Part shown: one piece after another, positions 1 to 4,919 of the stretch
How positions within the stretch are numbered: the first letter of the stretch is position 1
Layout of the letters: each line of letters opens with the position of its first letter
Source: Gammaproteobacteria bacterium
Lineage (GTDB): Bacteria; Pseudomonadota; Gammaproteobacteria; Chromatiales; Chromatiaceae
DNA length: 5,501 nucleotides
Direction: 5' to 3'
Assembly (NCBI GenBank): GCA_006227775.1
Contig: SBFV01000173.1
Span: forward strand, 1-5,501
Translations under genes and position numbers: made by a program
Notes under the pieces: model-generated
What the model was told of the DNA's origin: nothing
The model's input: only the letters and a program-made list of their open reading frames with translations
The model's database searches: none

Positions 1-198
1 CCGGTAGCTGACGAGGACGACAGCGCCAGCCTGGCGGCCCGGGTCCTCACCCAGGAGCACCGCATCTATCCCCAAGTCGTGCGCTGGTTCGCCCAAGGCC
101 GCCTGATGCTGGGGGACGATGACCTGCCCCGCCTGGACGGCCAACCCCTATTCCAACCCCTGCGGCTTGACCACCTGACATCCCAACACTTGACTTGA
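1..198 (+). CDS. purN: Phosphoribosylglycinamide formyltransferase (GAR transformylase), C-terminal end, 5' truncated by the window
   Basis: PurN transfers a formyl group from 10-formyltetrahydrofolate to glycinamide ribonucleotide, the third step of de novo purine synthesis in the cytosol. Only the last 65 residues are present; the frame is open from base 1 and stops with TGA at 196-198. The segment SLAARVLTQEHRIYPQVVRW (residues 10-29 of the fragment) is the typical PurN C-terminal helix, in which the EH-IYP stretch is strongly conserved, followed by the usual GRL and a short variable tail. The catalytic Asn, His and Asp lie upstream of the window and cannot be checked. The tail after GRL runs about 30 residues, within the normal range for gammaproteobacterial PurN. 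The next gene starts 45 bases downstream on the same strand, so the two may share a transcript. Identification rests on motif recognition and is fairly secure. Confidence 0.88.
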   Translation, partial: PVADEDDSASLAARVLTQEHRIYPQVVRWFAQGRLMLGDDDLPRLDGQPLFQPLRLDHLTSQHLT

Positions 199-243
199 AT
201 CCTGTCACCACCTCCCCGCCCTCGACCCTACCGCATAATCTCC

Positions 244-480
244 ATGGCCCACGTGTTCCAACTCCACCTTCCCAATACCGGCTGGGTCCTCTTCGGTGAG
301 TCAGAGGAGCCTGGCGTTGGTATTCGCCTTGGCCAGCATGGCTATGCCATTGACGGGTCCATCCTTATCGGCCCCATCCTGCATTCCGAGGCTGACGTGG
401 ACGCCACCGTCGATCGCCTGATCACCGAGCTGGAGAGCGTTCGCGCTCAGGCCAAACGGGAATTGCAACGGCTGGGCTGA
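244..480 (+). CDS. Small conserved-looking protein of unknown function (78 aa)
   Basis: I do not recognise this protein. It reads as a real gene: its third codon positions are mostly G or C like its neighbours, and its composition is balanced. The first two thirds look like a small beta-rich fold, with alternating hydrophobic stretches such as VFQLHLP and GWVLFG and several glycines. The last 30 residues (about 49-78) form a charged amphipathic helix, DATVDRLITELESVRAQAKR, that could be a short coiled coil. There is no signal peptide, membrane segment, cysteine motif or obvious catalytic motif, so a small cytosolic protein is likely. The ATG at 244 has no clear Shine-Dalgarno sequence, which suggests translation after purN on a shared transcript. 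It ends 52 bases before the end of the convergent minus-strand gene at 533. Confidence 0.68.
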   Translation: MAHVFQLHLPNTGWVLFGESEEPGVGIRLGQHGYAIDGSILIGPILHSEADVDATVDRLITELESVRAQAKRELQRLG

Positions 481-532
481 TGAGGCACGCGAGGGAAAGG
501 CCGCTTGTCCTGGGCCCTGCGCATCCCCGCGC

Positions 533-787
533 CTAGTTACTGGTCTTGGTCTGACCCTGTCCGGAGCCTACCGCGGCGGAGAACATTTTCTGGAACAGGT
601 CCCAGGAGGCCAGGGAGCCCGCCAGATAGGGCTGAAAGAGCTTAAGGGGATCGTAACCTTCCGCTCCCTCCAACATCCGGGCGCGAATATCGTCTAGCAT
701 CTGCCGTTGGAAGGCCTCCACATCCGGCAGACCAAGCAGCTTACGCATCTCTTCCGGGGTGACGTCGATGTCAATTTTCACGTTCAT
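533..787 (-). CDS. DUF6489-like small protein (84 aa)
   Basis: This small soluble protein has unknown function. Its N-terminus, MNVKIDIDVTPEEMRKLLGL followed by PDVEAFQ, matches what I recall of the DUF6489 family of proteobacteria, whose members begin with a short beta strand, then TPEE and a GLPDV motif. The rest (about residues 22-70) is predicted helix, and the last 14 residues are a polar, probably disordered tail. The open frame extends upstream to 1024, but the added residues are rich in Pro, Gly and Arg and overlap the next gene, so I chose the ATG at 785-787, where family members start. No strong Shine-Dalgarno sequence precedes it. It lies 133 bases downstream of the 921-1385 gene on the same strand and could be cotranscribed with it. 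The family name comes from memory of its motif, not from a search. Confidence 0.75.
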   Translation of the reverse strand: MNVKIDIDVTPEEMRKLLGLPDVEAFQRQMLDDIRARMLEGAEGYDPLKLFQPYLAGSLASWDLFQKMFSAAVGSGQGQTKTSN

Positions 788-920
788 GGGCGGTACTCGC
801 GAGAACAGGGGGAGGGGGGTAAGGATAGGGACCATCACAGTAATCCCGGGTCCCAGCCGTCCGGTCCAACCTGGTTGATACCTACCATCAGACCAGCGTG
901 GGCACCCCGGGACCTTGAAT

Positions 921-1385
921 TCAGTGACGGACCATACGGGGGTGAGGCTGTTCGAGGGGGACCGGCTCATCGACGACCAGTCCCTGACGGACCCGCCGGC
1001 CAATGAGGACACAGGCGGCGCCAAAGGCCTTTTCGGCCTCGCGGGCGGTCCACTCCCATTCCATGGGCGAAGCGTTGGCGGGGATCTGCCAATGGGCGGT
1101 GGTCAGGATCTTGCCGATGGAGATCTCCAGGGTCCAGTCGTGCCAGACCGTGTCCGGGTCCTCGTCTTCATAGAAATCCTGCTCGACGAGGCGCACGTAG
1201 TTGCCAACCGCCCCATCCATGGAAATCAGATCGTTGACCACCAGTTTATCGTCCACGCAACTGGTATAGCCGGTATGAACGGCGGTGGCGGTGGCCATGA
1301 GAGAATGCATGAGCAGGGCCGGGGTCAGGCGGAGTGAGAGCGGACTGTCCCAGTCCGGCTCGGTGACTTCTTGTTCTTGCAACAT
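921..1385 (-). CDS. Hypothetical protein (154 aa), unknown family
   Basis: I do not recognise this protein. It is likely a real gene: codon third positions are GC-rich, the composition is globular, and the frames on the opposite strand (915-1337, 1405 onward) translate to low-quality Gly/Arg/His-rich sequence here. The start is an ATG at 1383-1385 with a weak upstream purine run. Residues 1-12 are acidic; residues about 18-42 are hydrophobic and helical but too polar for a membrane anchor. Residues about 45-100 alternate hydrophobic and acidic residues, including FYEDEDPDTVWHDW, and suggest a beta-rich domain. Residues about 107-135 (PMEWEWTAREAEKAFGAACV) look like an amphipathic helix. One Cys sits in each half. 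It is divergent from the metallophosphoesterase unit and 133 bases upstream of the DUF6489-like gene. Function is unknown. Confidence 0.65.
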   Translation of the reverse strand: MLQEQEVTEPDWDSPLSLRLTPALLMHSLMATATAVHTGYTSCVDDKLVVNDLISMDGAVGNYVRLVEQDFYEDEDPDTVWHDWTLEISIGKILTTAHWQIPANASPMEWEWTAREAEKAFGAACVLIGRRVRQGLVVDEPVPLEQPHPRMVRH

Positions 1386-1404
1386 CCCGTAACTCGATGG
1401 TCAA

Positions 1405-1454
1405 GTGGGGCCCCATCGTGGGGCGCGCGGGCCTGCGGCGGGGCCGCCGGCGCC
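1405..1454 (+). promoter_or_regulatory. GC-rich hairpin cluster in the divergent intergenic region / phosphoesterase leader
   Basis: Two perfect hairpins sit close together between the divergent genes. One pairs GCCCCA (1410-1415) with TGGGGC (1419-1424) around a TCG loop. The other pairs CGGCG (1436-1440) with CGCCG (1445-1449) around GGGC. GTGGGGC also occurs twice (1405-1411 and 1418-1424), and TGGGGCCCCA (1406-1415) is a palindrome, so alternative pairings are possible. GGCGC at 1422-1426 can also pair with GCGCC at 1450-1454. The inverted repeats are seen directly. Whether they act as leader RNA structure, as operator sites or not at all is unknown. No clear -35/-10 pair stands out. Confidence 0.3.
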
Positions 1455-1482
1455 ATGCCGCAATGATGAACCATTCGACTCC

Positions 1483-1488
1483 GGAGGT
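1483..1488 (+). promoter_or_regulatory. Strong Shine-Dalgarno sequence (GGAGGT) serving the 1496 ATG, not the phosphoesterase ATG
   Basis: GGAGGT ends 7 bases before the ATG at 1496-1498, which is close to ideal spacing. This is the best ribosome binding site I see in the window. The frame it serves is not the metallophosphoesterase frame but a 16-codon frame ending at its start codon. Confidence 0.6.
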
Positions 1489-1495
1489 AAAACCC

Positions 1496-1546
1496 ATGTC
1501 CGCCTTATCCGACCCCGGCACCTGGAAAGGGGCTCCATCCCCATGA
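1496..1546 (+). CDS. Putative 16-codon leader peptide overlapping the metallophosphoesterase start
   Basis: The frame from the ATG at 1496 reads MSALSDPGTWKGAPSP and stops at TGA 1544-1546. That stop overlaps the phosphoesterase ATG (1543-1545) as ATGA, the usual geometry for translational coupling. It has a much better Shine-Dalgarno sequence (GGAGGT, 7-base spacing) than the downstream gene. The peptide has no run of one amino acid that would suggest classical attenuation. Alternatives are a chance short frame, or the true phosphoesterase N-terminus displaced by an indel. I think the second is unlikely, because the phosphoesterase begins normally at MRVAVFSD. The features are directly visible; expression is inferred. 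Confidence 0.4.
   Translation: MSALSDPGTWKGAPSP
1529..1542 (+). promoter_or_regulatory. Small hairpin covering the candidate ribosome binding site of the metallophosphoesterase
   Basis: GGGG (1529-1532) can pair with CCCC (1539-1542) around CTCCAT, directly before the ATG at 1543. The purine run GGAAAGGGG (1524-1532), the only Shine-Dalgarno candidate for this start, is partly inside the stem. Ribosomes translating the 1496 leader would open it. The stem is only four base pairs, so its importance is uncertain. Confidence 0.3.
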
Positions 1547-2379
1547 GGGTCGCGGTCTTCTCCGACGTTCAAGCCAATTATCCGGCCCTGGAGGCCTGCA
1601 TAGCCCATATTCAGTCTTGGGGGCCAGATTTGGTTGTCATGGCAGGGGACCTCATCAACCGGGGACCCAGCAGTGACCTCTGCCTGCGGCGCTTCCAGGA
1701 ATTGCGGCAAGGCGCGGGCTGGTTACCACTCCTCGGCAACCATGAGGTATGGGTTCTGCGGTGTGGCCGCGAGCCCCCACTGGACCCCATCGACGCCCGG
1801 CTACGTGCCCTGGCGGACTTCACCCATGACCAGATCGCCGGGACCGAGCACTGGCTGGCGGATTGGCCGGATCACCTCTGCTTCGAGGGTGAATGCAATC
1901 AAGGCTGGGTCCACGTCACCCATGGCACTCTTCTGAGCAACCGGGATGGCATCTCCCTGCGCACCCAGGATTCCGATCTACCCGCCCGGCTGCCAGCGGA
2001 TATCGACCTCTTCGTGACGGGTCATACCCACCGGCCCCTGCTGCGGCACTTCGCCGGAATCGACATTCTCAACATCGGTTCCGTCGGCTCTCCCTTCGAT
2101 GGGGATGTACGGGCCAGTTACGGTCAATTGGAATGGCGCGGCGGACGATGGCATACCGCCATCGTCCGCCTGGATTATGATCGCATCGCCGCGGAGCGGG
2201 CTTACGAGGATACGGGCTTTCTTGACCGCGGCGGCCCCTTGGCGCGCATCGTCTACGCTGAATGGCTGCTGGCCAGGCCCCTCATCAACGGCTGGCACCA
2301 GCGGTATGGGGAAGCCGTGCGCCGCGGTGACATCTGTCCCGACGCTGCGGTGAACCTCTACCTGGCCTCCCTCGGCTGA
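1543..2379 (+). CDS. Calcineurin-like metallophosphoesterase (YfcE/ApaH superfamily), 278 aa
   Basis: This is a soluble metal-dependent phosphoesterase of the calcineurin-like superfamily; the substrate cannot be told from sequence. Motifs appear in order: SDVQAN (residues 7-12, motif I), AGDLINRGP (34-42, GDxxNRG), GNHE (65-68), THG (126-128, His127) and GHTH (160-163), then NIGSVGSP (177-184), typical of the YfcE-like branch. These supply most ligands of a two-metal site. Motif I is usually D-x-H, but here residue 10 is Gln. The last 60 residues (about 218-278) form a mostly helical tail with an RIVYAEWLL stretch. The open frame extends back to 1405, but I chose the ATG at 1543 because the family starts at M-R-V-A-V-F-S-D and the upstream residues are low-complexity. 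The start overlaps the stop of a short leader frame. No signal peptide is present, so it probably acts in the cytosol. Confidence 0.88.
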   Translation: MRVAVFSDVQANYPALEACIAHIQSWGPDLVVMAGDLINRGPSSDLCLRRFQELRQGAGWLPLLGNHEVWVLRCGREPPLDPIDARLRALADFTHDQIAGTEHWLADWPDHLCFEGECNQGWVHVTHGTLLSNRDGISLRTQDSDLPARLPADIDLFVTGHTHRPLLRHFAGIDILNIGSVGSPFDGDVRASYGQLEWRGGRWHTAIVRLDYDRIAAERAYEDTGFLDRGGPLARIVYAEWLLARPLINGWHQRYGEAVRRGDICPDAAVNLYLASLG

Positions 2380-2390
2380 CGGAGGCCAGG
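2361..2390 (+). terminator. Strong hairpin straddling the metallophosphoesterase stop codon
   Basis: CCTGGCCTCC (2361-2370) is the exact reverse complement of GGAGGCCAGG (2381-2390). The 10-base loop contains the TGA stop (2377-2379), and A2360-T2391 extends the stem by one pair. No T-run follows, so it is not a textbook intrinsic terminator. It may instead protect the mRNA 3' end, help Rho-independent release in a GC-rich genome, or affect termination of translation. The inverted repeat is certain; the role is not. Confidence 0.4.
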
Positions 2391-2412
2391 TGCCTGGACC
2401 TTGACTCAGCGT

Positions 2413-2439
2413 TTGTGAAGAAATCCCCTTTCTTCACGA
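2413..2439 (+). terminator. Perfect 9-bp inverted repeat, candidate bidirectional terminator between convergent genes
   Basis: GTGAAGAAA (2415-2423) pairs perfectly with TTTCTTCAC (2429-2437) around the loop TCCCC. T2414-G2438 and T2413-A2439 could extend the RNA stem to 11 pairs. It lies 35 bases after the phosphoesterase stop and about 135 bases past the end of the convergent ParA gene. Its AT-rich stem stands out from the GC-rich surroundings. No T-tract follows on either strand, so terminator function is inferred from position. A binding site for a dimeric regulator is less likely between convergent ends. Confidence 0.42.
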
Positions 2440-2519
2440 CCTCTGGCGCGGGATCTACTCGACAGTGATGATCTTCCTATTCATCGCTGAGGGGGTTTTC
2501 ACGGCCTATCAGGGTTGCC

Positions 2520-2537
2520 GGGGTGGCATCCCACCTC
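2520..2537 (-). terminator. Hairpin downstream of the ParA gene, weak terminator candidate
   Basis: GGTGG (2522-2526) pairs with CCACC (2531-2535) around CATC. On the + strand reading a wobble pair (2521/2536) and a G-C pair (2520/2537) extend the stem to seven. It begins 38 bases beyond the ParA stop in the direction of that operon. Read as minus-strand RNA, the wobble position becomes A-C and the stem is weaker. No T-run follows, so confidence is low. Confidence 0.25.
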
Positions 2538-2546
2538 AGGGCACCA

Positions 2547-2569
2547 CCTGGGTCGTCCCGCCTGGGTCG
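2547..2569. repeat. Short tandem-like direct repeat (CCTGGGTCG twice)
   Basis: CCTGGGTCG occurs at 2547-2555 and 2561-2569, separated by TCCCG, just beyond the ParA stop. The repeat is directly seen. It may reflect local slippage; no function is indicated. Confidence 0.5.
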
Positions 2570-2574
2570 GATGG

Positions 2575-3339
2575 TCACCACCGGCCAGTCTTGGCCAATC
2601 CCTCCTTGATTTCGGTCCACAACGCTTCATAGGCCCGGGTAACGGGATTGGACGGCGGCGTGTAGGCCGGTAGGGGCATGCGGTTGAGCCCCATACGTTC
2701 GACGTCGGAGGCATAAGGGATGCTGGCCTTGAGAAAGGTCGGAAAGCTTTCGGGCAGGGTCTCCATCAGATGGACATGCAGGTGCTTGCGACGATCCACC
2801 ATGGAGAAGAAGGGCATGAGGTTGACCTTGCCCAAACCATCATGGCCCTCCAGGAACTCCTGGAGCTGATCGAGGGTGCGGGCGGAGAGGGTGGTCGGGA
2901 TCATGGGTACCAGTAGGACGTGACTGGCGCGGAAGACGTTTTCCGACACTAGAGAGATGCTGGGGGGGCAATCGAGGAAGACATAGTCGTAGGCGATGCC
3001 CATGGGCGCGAGCAGTTTCTGGAGTTGCTTGGTCGGCCTTTTGTTTTCCTCCAGCACCAGGTCCATGTTGCGGTAGGAGAAGTCAGCCGGCAGCAGATCC
3101 AGGCTCTCGAAGTCAGTGCCCTTCACCAGGTCGTCGAGGTCCCGATGGCCGCTGACCAGTGCCCTGGTCCCGCCCCTGATCTTGGGCTTGACCCGAAAGT
3201 AGTAGGTAGCCGCACCCTGGGGGTCCAGGTCCCAGATCAGGGTCCGGTTGCCCTCCCGAGCGGACAGATAGGCCAAGTTGACCGCGGTCGCCGTCTTACC
3301 GACACCGCCCTTGATGTTATATGAGGCGATGATTTTCAT
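2575..3339 (-). CDS. ParA/Soj-type P-loop ATPase, orphan (254 aa)
   Basis: This is a ParA-family ATPase. Such proteins dimerise on ATP, bind DNA non-specifically and move or space a cargo when a partner stimulates hydrolysis. The deviant Walker A motif KGGVGKT is at residues 10-16 with signature Lys10. Walker A' DLDPQG is at 37-42 and Walker B, YDYVFLDCPPS, at 117-127 with Asp123. The family-typical SMVDRRKHLH (179-188) and a C-terminal SNPVTRAYEALWTEI segment (230-244) follow. Length matches chromosomal ParA/Soj and small cargo-positioning ParAs, with no N-terminal DNA-binding extension as in plasmid type Ia ParA. The ATG (3337-3339) overlaps the CHAD-gene stop by four bases, so translation is probably coupled. 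No ParB or parS-like repeat is visible here, and the neighbouring CHAD protein is the obvious partner candidate. Chromosome segregation is therefore not the first guess. Confidence 0.93.
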   Translation of the reverse strand: MKIIASYNIKGGVGKTATAVNLAYLSAREGNRTLIWDLDPQGAATYYFRVKPKIRGGTRALVSGHRDLDDLVKGTDFESLDLLPADFSYRNMDLVLEENKRPTKQLQKLLAPMGIAYDYVFLDCPPSISLVSENVFRASHVLLVPMIPTTLSARTLDQLQEFLEGHDGLGKVNLMPFFSMVDRRKHLHVHLMETLPESFPTFLKASIPYASDVERMGLNRMPLPAYTPPSNPVTRAYEALWTEIKEGLAKTGRW

Positions 3340-4919
3340 GCGCCTTTCCTCTTCCGCTTGGGCGGGGTAAACAGCGAGGTGAAGAGGGCCTGGTGTTCTT
3401 CACTGTCGAAGGTCATGAAGATCTGGGCGAATTCTTCCCGCGCCCGGTGTTGATGCTCCAGCAGGTGACCGACCAGGACGCCCATGGTCAGCAGGGTGTC
3501 GGTGCTGGCATGAGTCTCGTCACGCATGCGTTGCGCCATGTCGCGCAGGTGGTCGGCCTGGACCGCCAGGTCCTGGAAATTGCCGAGGTTGTCGAGCAGG
3601 ACCTTCATCAGCTTGACCAGTTGTCTGACTTCCTGCTTGGGGTAGAGGCTATCGAAAAATTCGATGAGATAGCGCAGCTTCTTGCAGCTTTTGCGCAATT
3701 CGTGCATGTCCTCTGGAGGTGAGGCCGGGGTGATGGCCCGCCCCTCCTTGCGCACGCGCTTGTACATGGTCCAAATACGTTCGTCCGCTACGGCCTTGAC
3801 CGGACGCATGGCGTTAGGCACTACCGATCGTTCGGGTACCGGGGCCTCGAGGAAGGCGCGCCACTCGCGCAACAGGTCCCGGAAACGCTTGGAATCCAGA
3901 TGCTCCACCAAAGCCTTCTGTTCGGCGCCATAATGGGCGTGGATAAAGTCGCGTAGGGGTTCGAAGTGGGGTCTGAGGGCCTCTGGCAGGCTCGCCTGAT
4001 AATCGTTGAAGTCCAGCAGATAGACATCCAGGTCACGGACCGGTCCAGTGATCTCACCAAGCCAGCCAAAGGCTTCCTTGTTCCGTTCGACCAGGTCGGG
4101 TGCAAAGACGTCCTTGATCTGGGTCAGGGCCGAGCGGGTGCGGCGTATCGCTACGCGCAGGTCGTGCAGAAACTCGGAATCCAGGTTGGCACGAGTCCCC
4201 GGGATGTTATCCTCGATGGTATTGAGCAGATGGAGCAAAATTTCCTTGGCCGTGGCGTCGGCGCGCCGCTCGGGGTCCAGGCGGAAATCAAGTTGGGAAC
4301 TGTAGTCGGCCGGCTTACGTCCAGCGGCGGCCAAGGCCTCCAGCAGGAGTTCGGTGCGACTGGTGGACAGGCCCAGATCCTCCTGGAGGAGGCGTTTCGT
4401 CTCCTGCAAATCGATCTCGTAGCCTTTGACGCCGTGCAGCCGCATGCGAGTGGAGATAGGTCCCCGGCGTTCGCGACCCTTATCCTCGTAGCGGTTCTGT
4501 TCCAGCTCCAGACGAACTACGGTTTTATCATCCTCATTGAGGAGACGCCAGGTGGTGATACGGGTATGCACCTCGAGCAGGGGAAGCAGGCGGCGTATAC
4601 CCACCAGGCTTGCCAGGCGACTGGCTTCCGGTCCCGGCGGAAGATCGGCGGCAAAACCCGGATCACGGTCGATGTTCCAGGTCAGGTCCGGGGAATCCCC
4701 CCGGAGACTGCGCCAGATCAACTCCCGCCGACTTCCGTCGCTACGTTCCTCGAGAACGGTGCCCGCATGGTACAGGCTCCAATCGAAGGTATCGTGGAAG
4801 CGTCGGAGCAAATCACGGGGCTCATCTTCGGCAATTTCATAGTGCCCCACAAAGGCATCCTTGATGCCTTGGAGATCGGTCCCGTCCGGAACCAGATAGG
4901 CCTGATCGAATTCGTTCAT
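3336..4919 (-). CDS. CHAD-domain protein with degenerate CYTH/triphosphate-tunnel-like N-terminus (527 aa)
   Basis: CHAD domains are basic helical domains that bind polyphosphate; several CHAD proteins are known to sit on polyphosphate granules. The CHAD region spans about residues 222-505. Its two helical repeats are marked by LHDLRVAIRRTRSAL (251-265, His252) and MHELRKSCKKLRYLIEFF (405-422, His406), with RDLDVYL (295-301) and LGNFQDL (445-451). Residues 1-180 resemble a CYTH/triphosphatase domain, as in YgiF-type CYTH-CHAD proteins: see HDTFDWSLYHAG (42-53) and VVRLELEQNRY (134-144). However, the N-terminal ExExK motif is absent and the expected LRxR site reads LEER, so it is probably catalytically inactive. 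Residues 170-215 form a linker. The protein ends in a basic tail, KRKRKGA (521-527). AAGAGGA lies about 14 bases before the ATG, a rather long spacing. It overlaps the ParA gene downstream by ATGA, forming an operon. Confidence 0.9.
   Translation of the reverse strand: MNEFDQAYLVPDGTDLQGIKDAFVGHYEIAEDEPRDLLRRFHDTFDWSLYHAGTVLEERSDGSRRELIWRSLRGDSPDLTWNIDRDPGFAADLPPGPEASRLASLVGIRRLLPLLEVHTRITTWRLLNEDDKTVVRLELEQNRYEDKGRERRGPISTRMRLHGVKGYEIDLQETKRLLQEDLGLSTSRTELLLEALAAAGRKPADYSSQLDFRLDPERRADATAKEILLHLLNTIEDNIPGTRANLDSEFLHDLRVAIRRTRSALTQIKDVFAPDLVERNKEAFGWLGEITGPVRDLDVYLLDFNDYQASLPEALRPHFEPLRDFIHAHYGAEQKALVEHLDSKRFRDLLREWRAFLEAPVPERSVVPNAMRPVKAVADERIWTMYKRVRKEGRAITPASPPEDMHELRKSCKKLRYLIEFFDSLYPKQEVRQLVKLMKVLLDNLGNFQDLAVQADHLRDMAQRMRDETHASTDTLLTMGVLVGHLLEHQHRAREEFAQIFMTFDSEEHQALFTSLFTPPKRKRKGA

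Noticed and set aside
788..1024. N-terminal extension of the DUF6489-like frame upstream to 1024
   Set aside because: The added residues are Pro/Gly/Arg-rich and overlap the upstream gene, while the conserved family start lies at 787.
915..1337. 140-residue + strand frame opposite the 154-residue hypothetical gene
   Set aside because: It is Gly-rich and lacks family-like features. The minus-strand frame has a more protein-like composition and codon use, although neither has a recognised domain.
1246..1710. 154-residue minus-strand frame across the divergent intergenic region
   Set aside because: It overlaps the start regions of two better genes, is rich in Pro/Arg/His, and runs antisense to the conserved N-terminus of the phosphoesterase.
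2405..2491. CTCAGCG (2405-2411) and CGCTGAG (2485-2491), considered as terminal inverted repeats of a small mobile element
   Set aside because: Only 7 bp, with no flanking target duplication that I can see. An inverted match of this size is expected by chance.
2575..3339. ParA considered as part of the chromosomal parAB segregation locus
   Set aside because: No parB gene or parS-like site is adjacent, and none of the usual rsmG/mnmG neighbours are present. Coupling to a CHAD gene points to another cargo.
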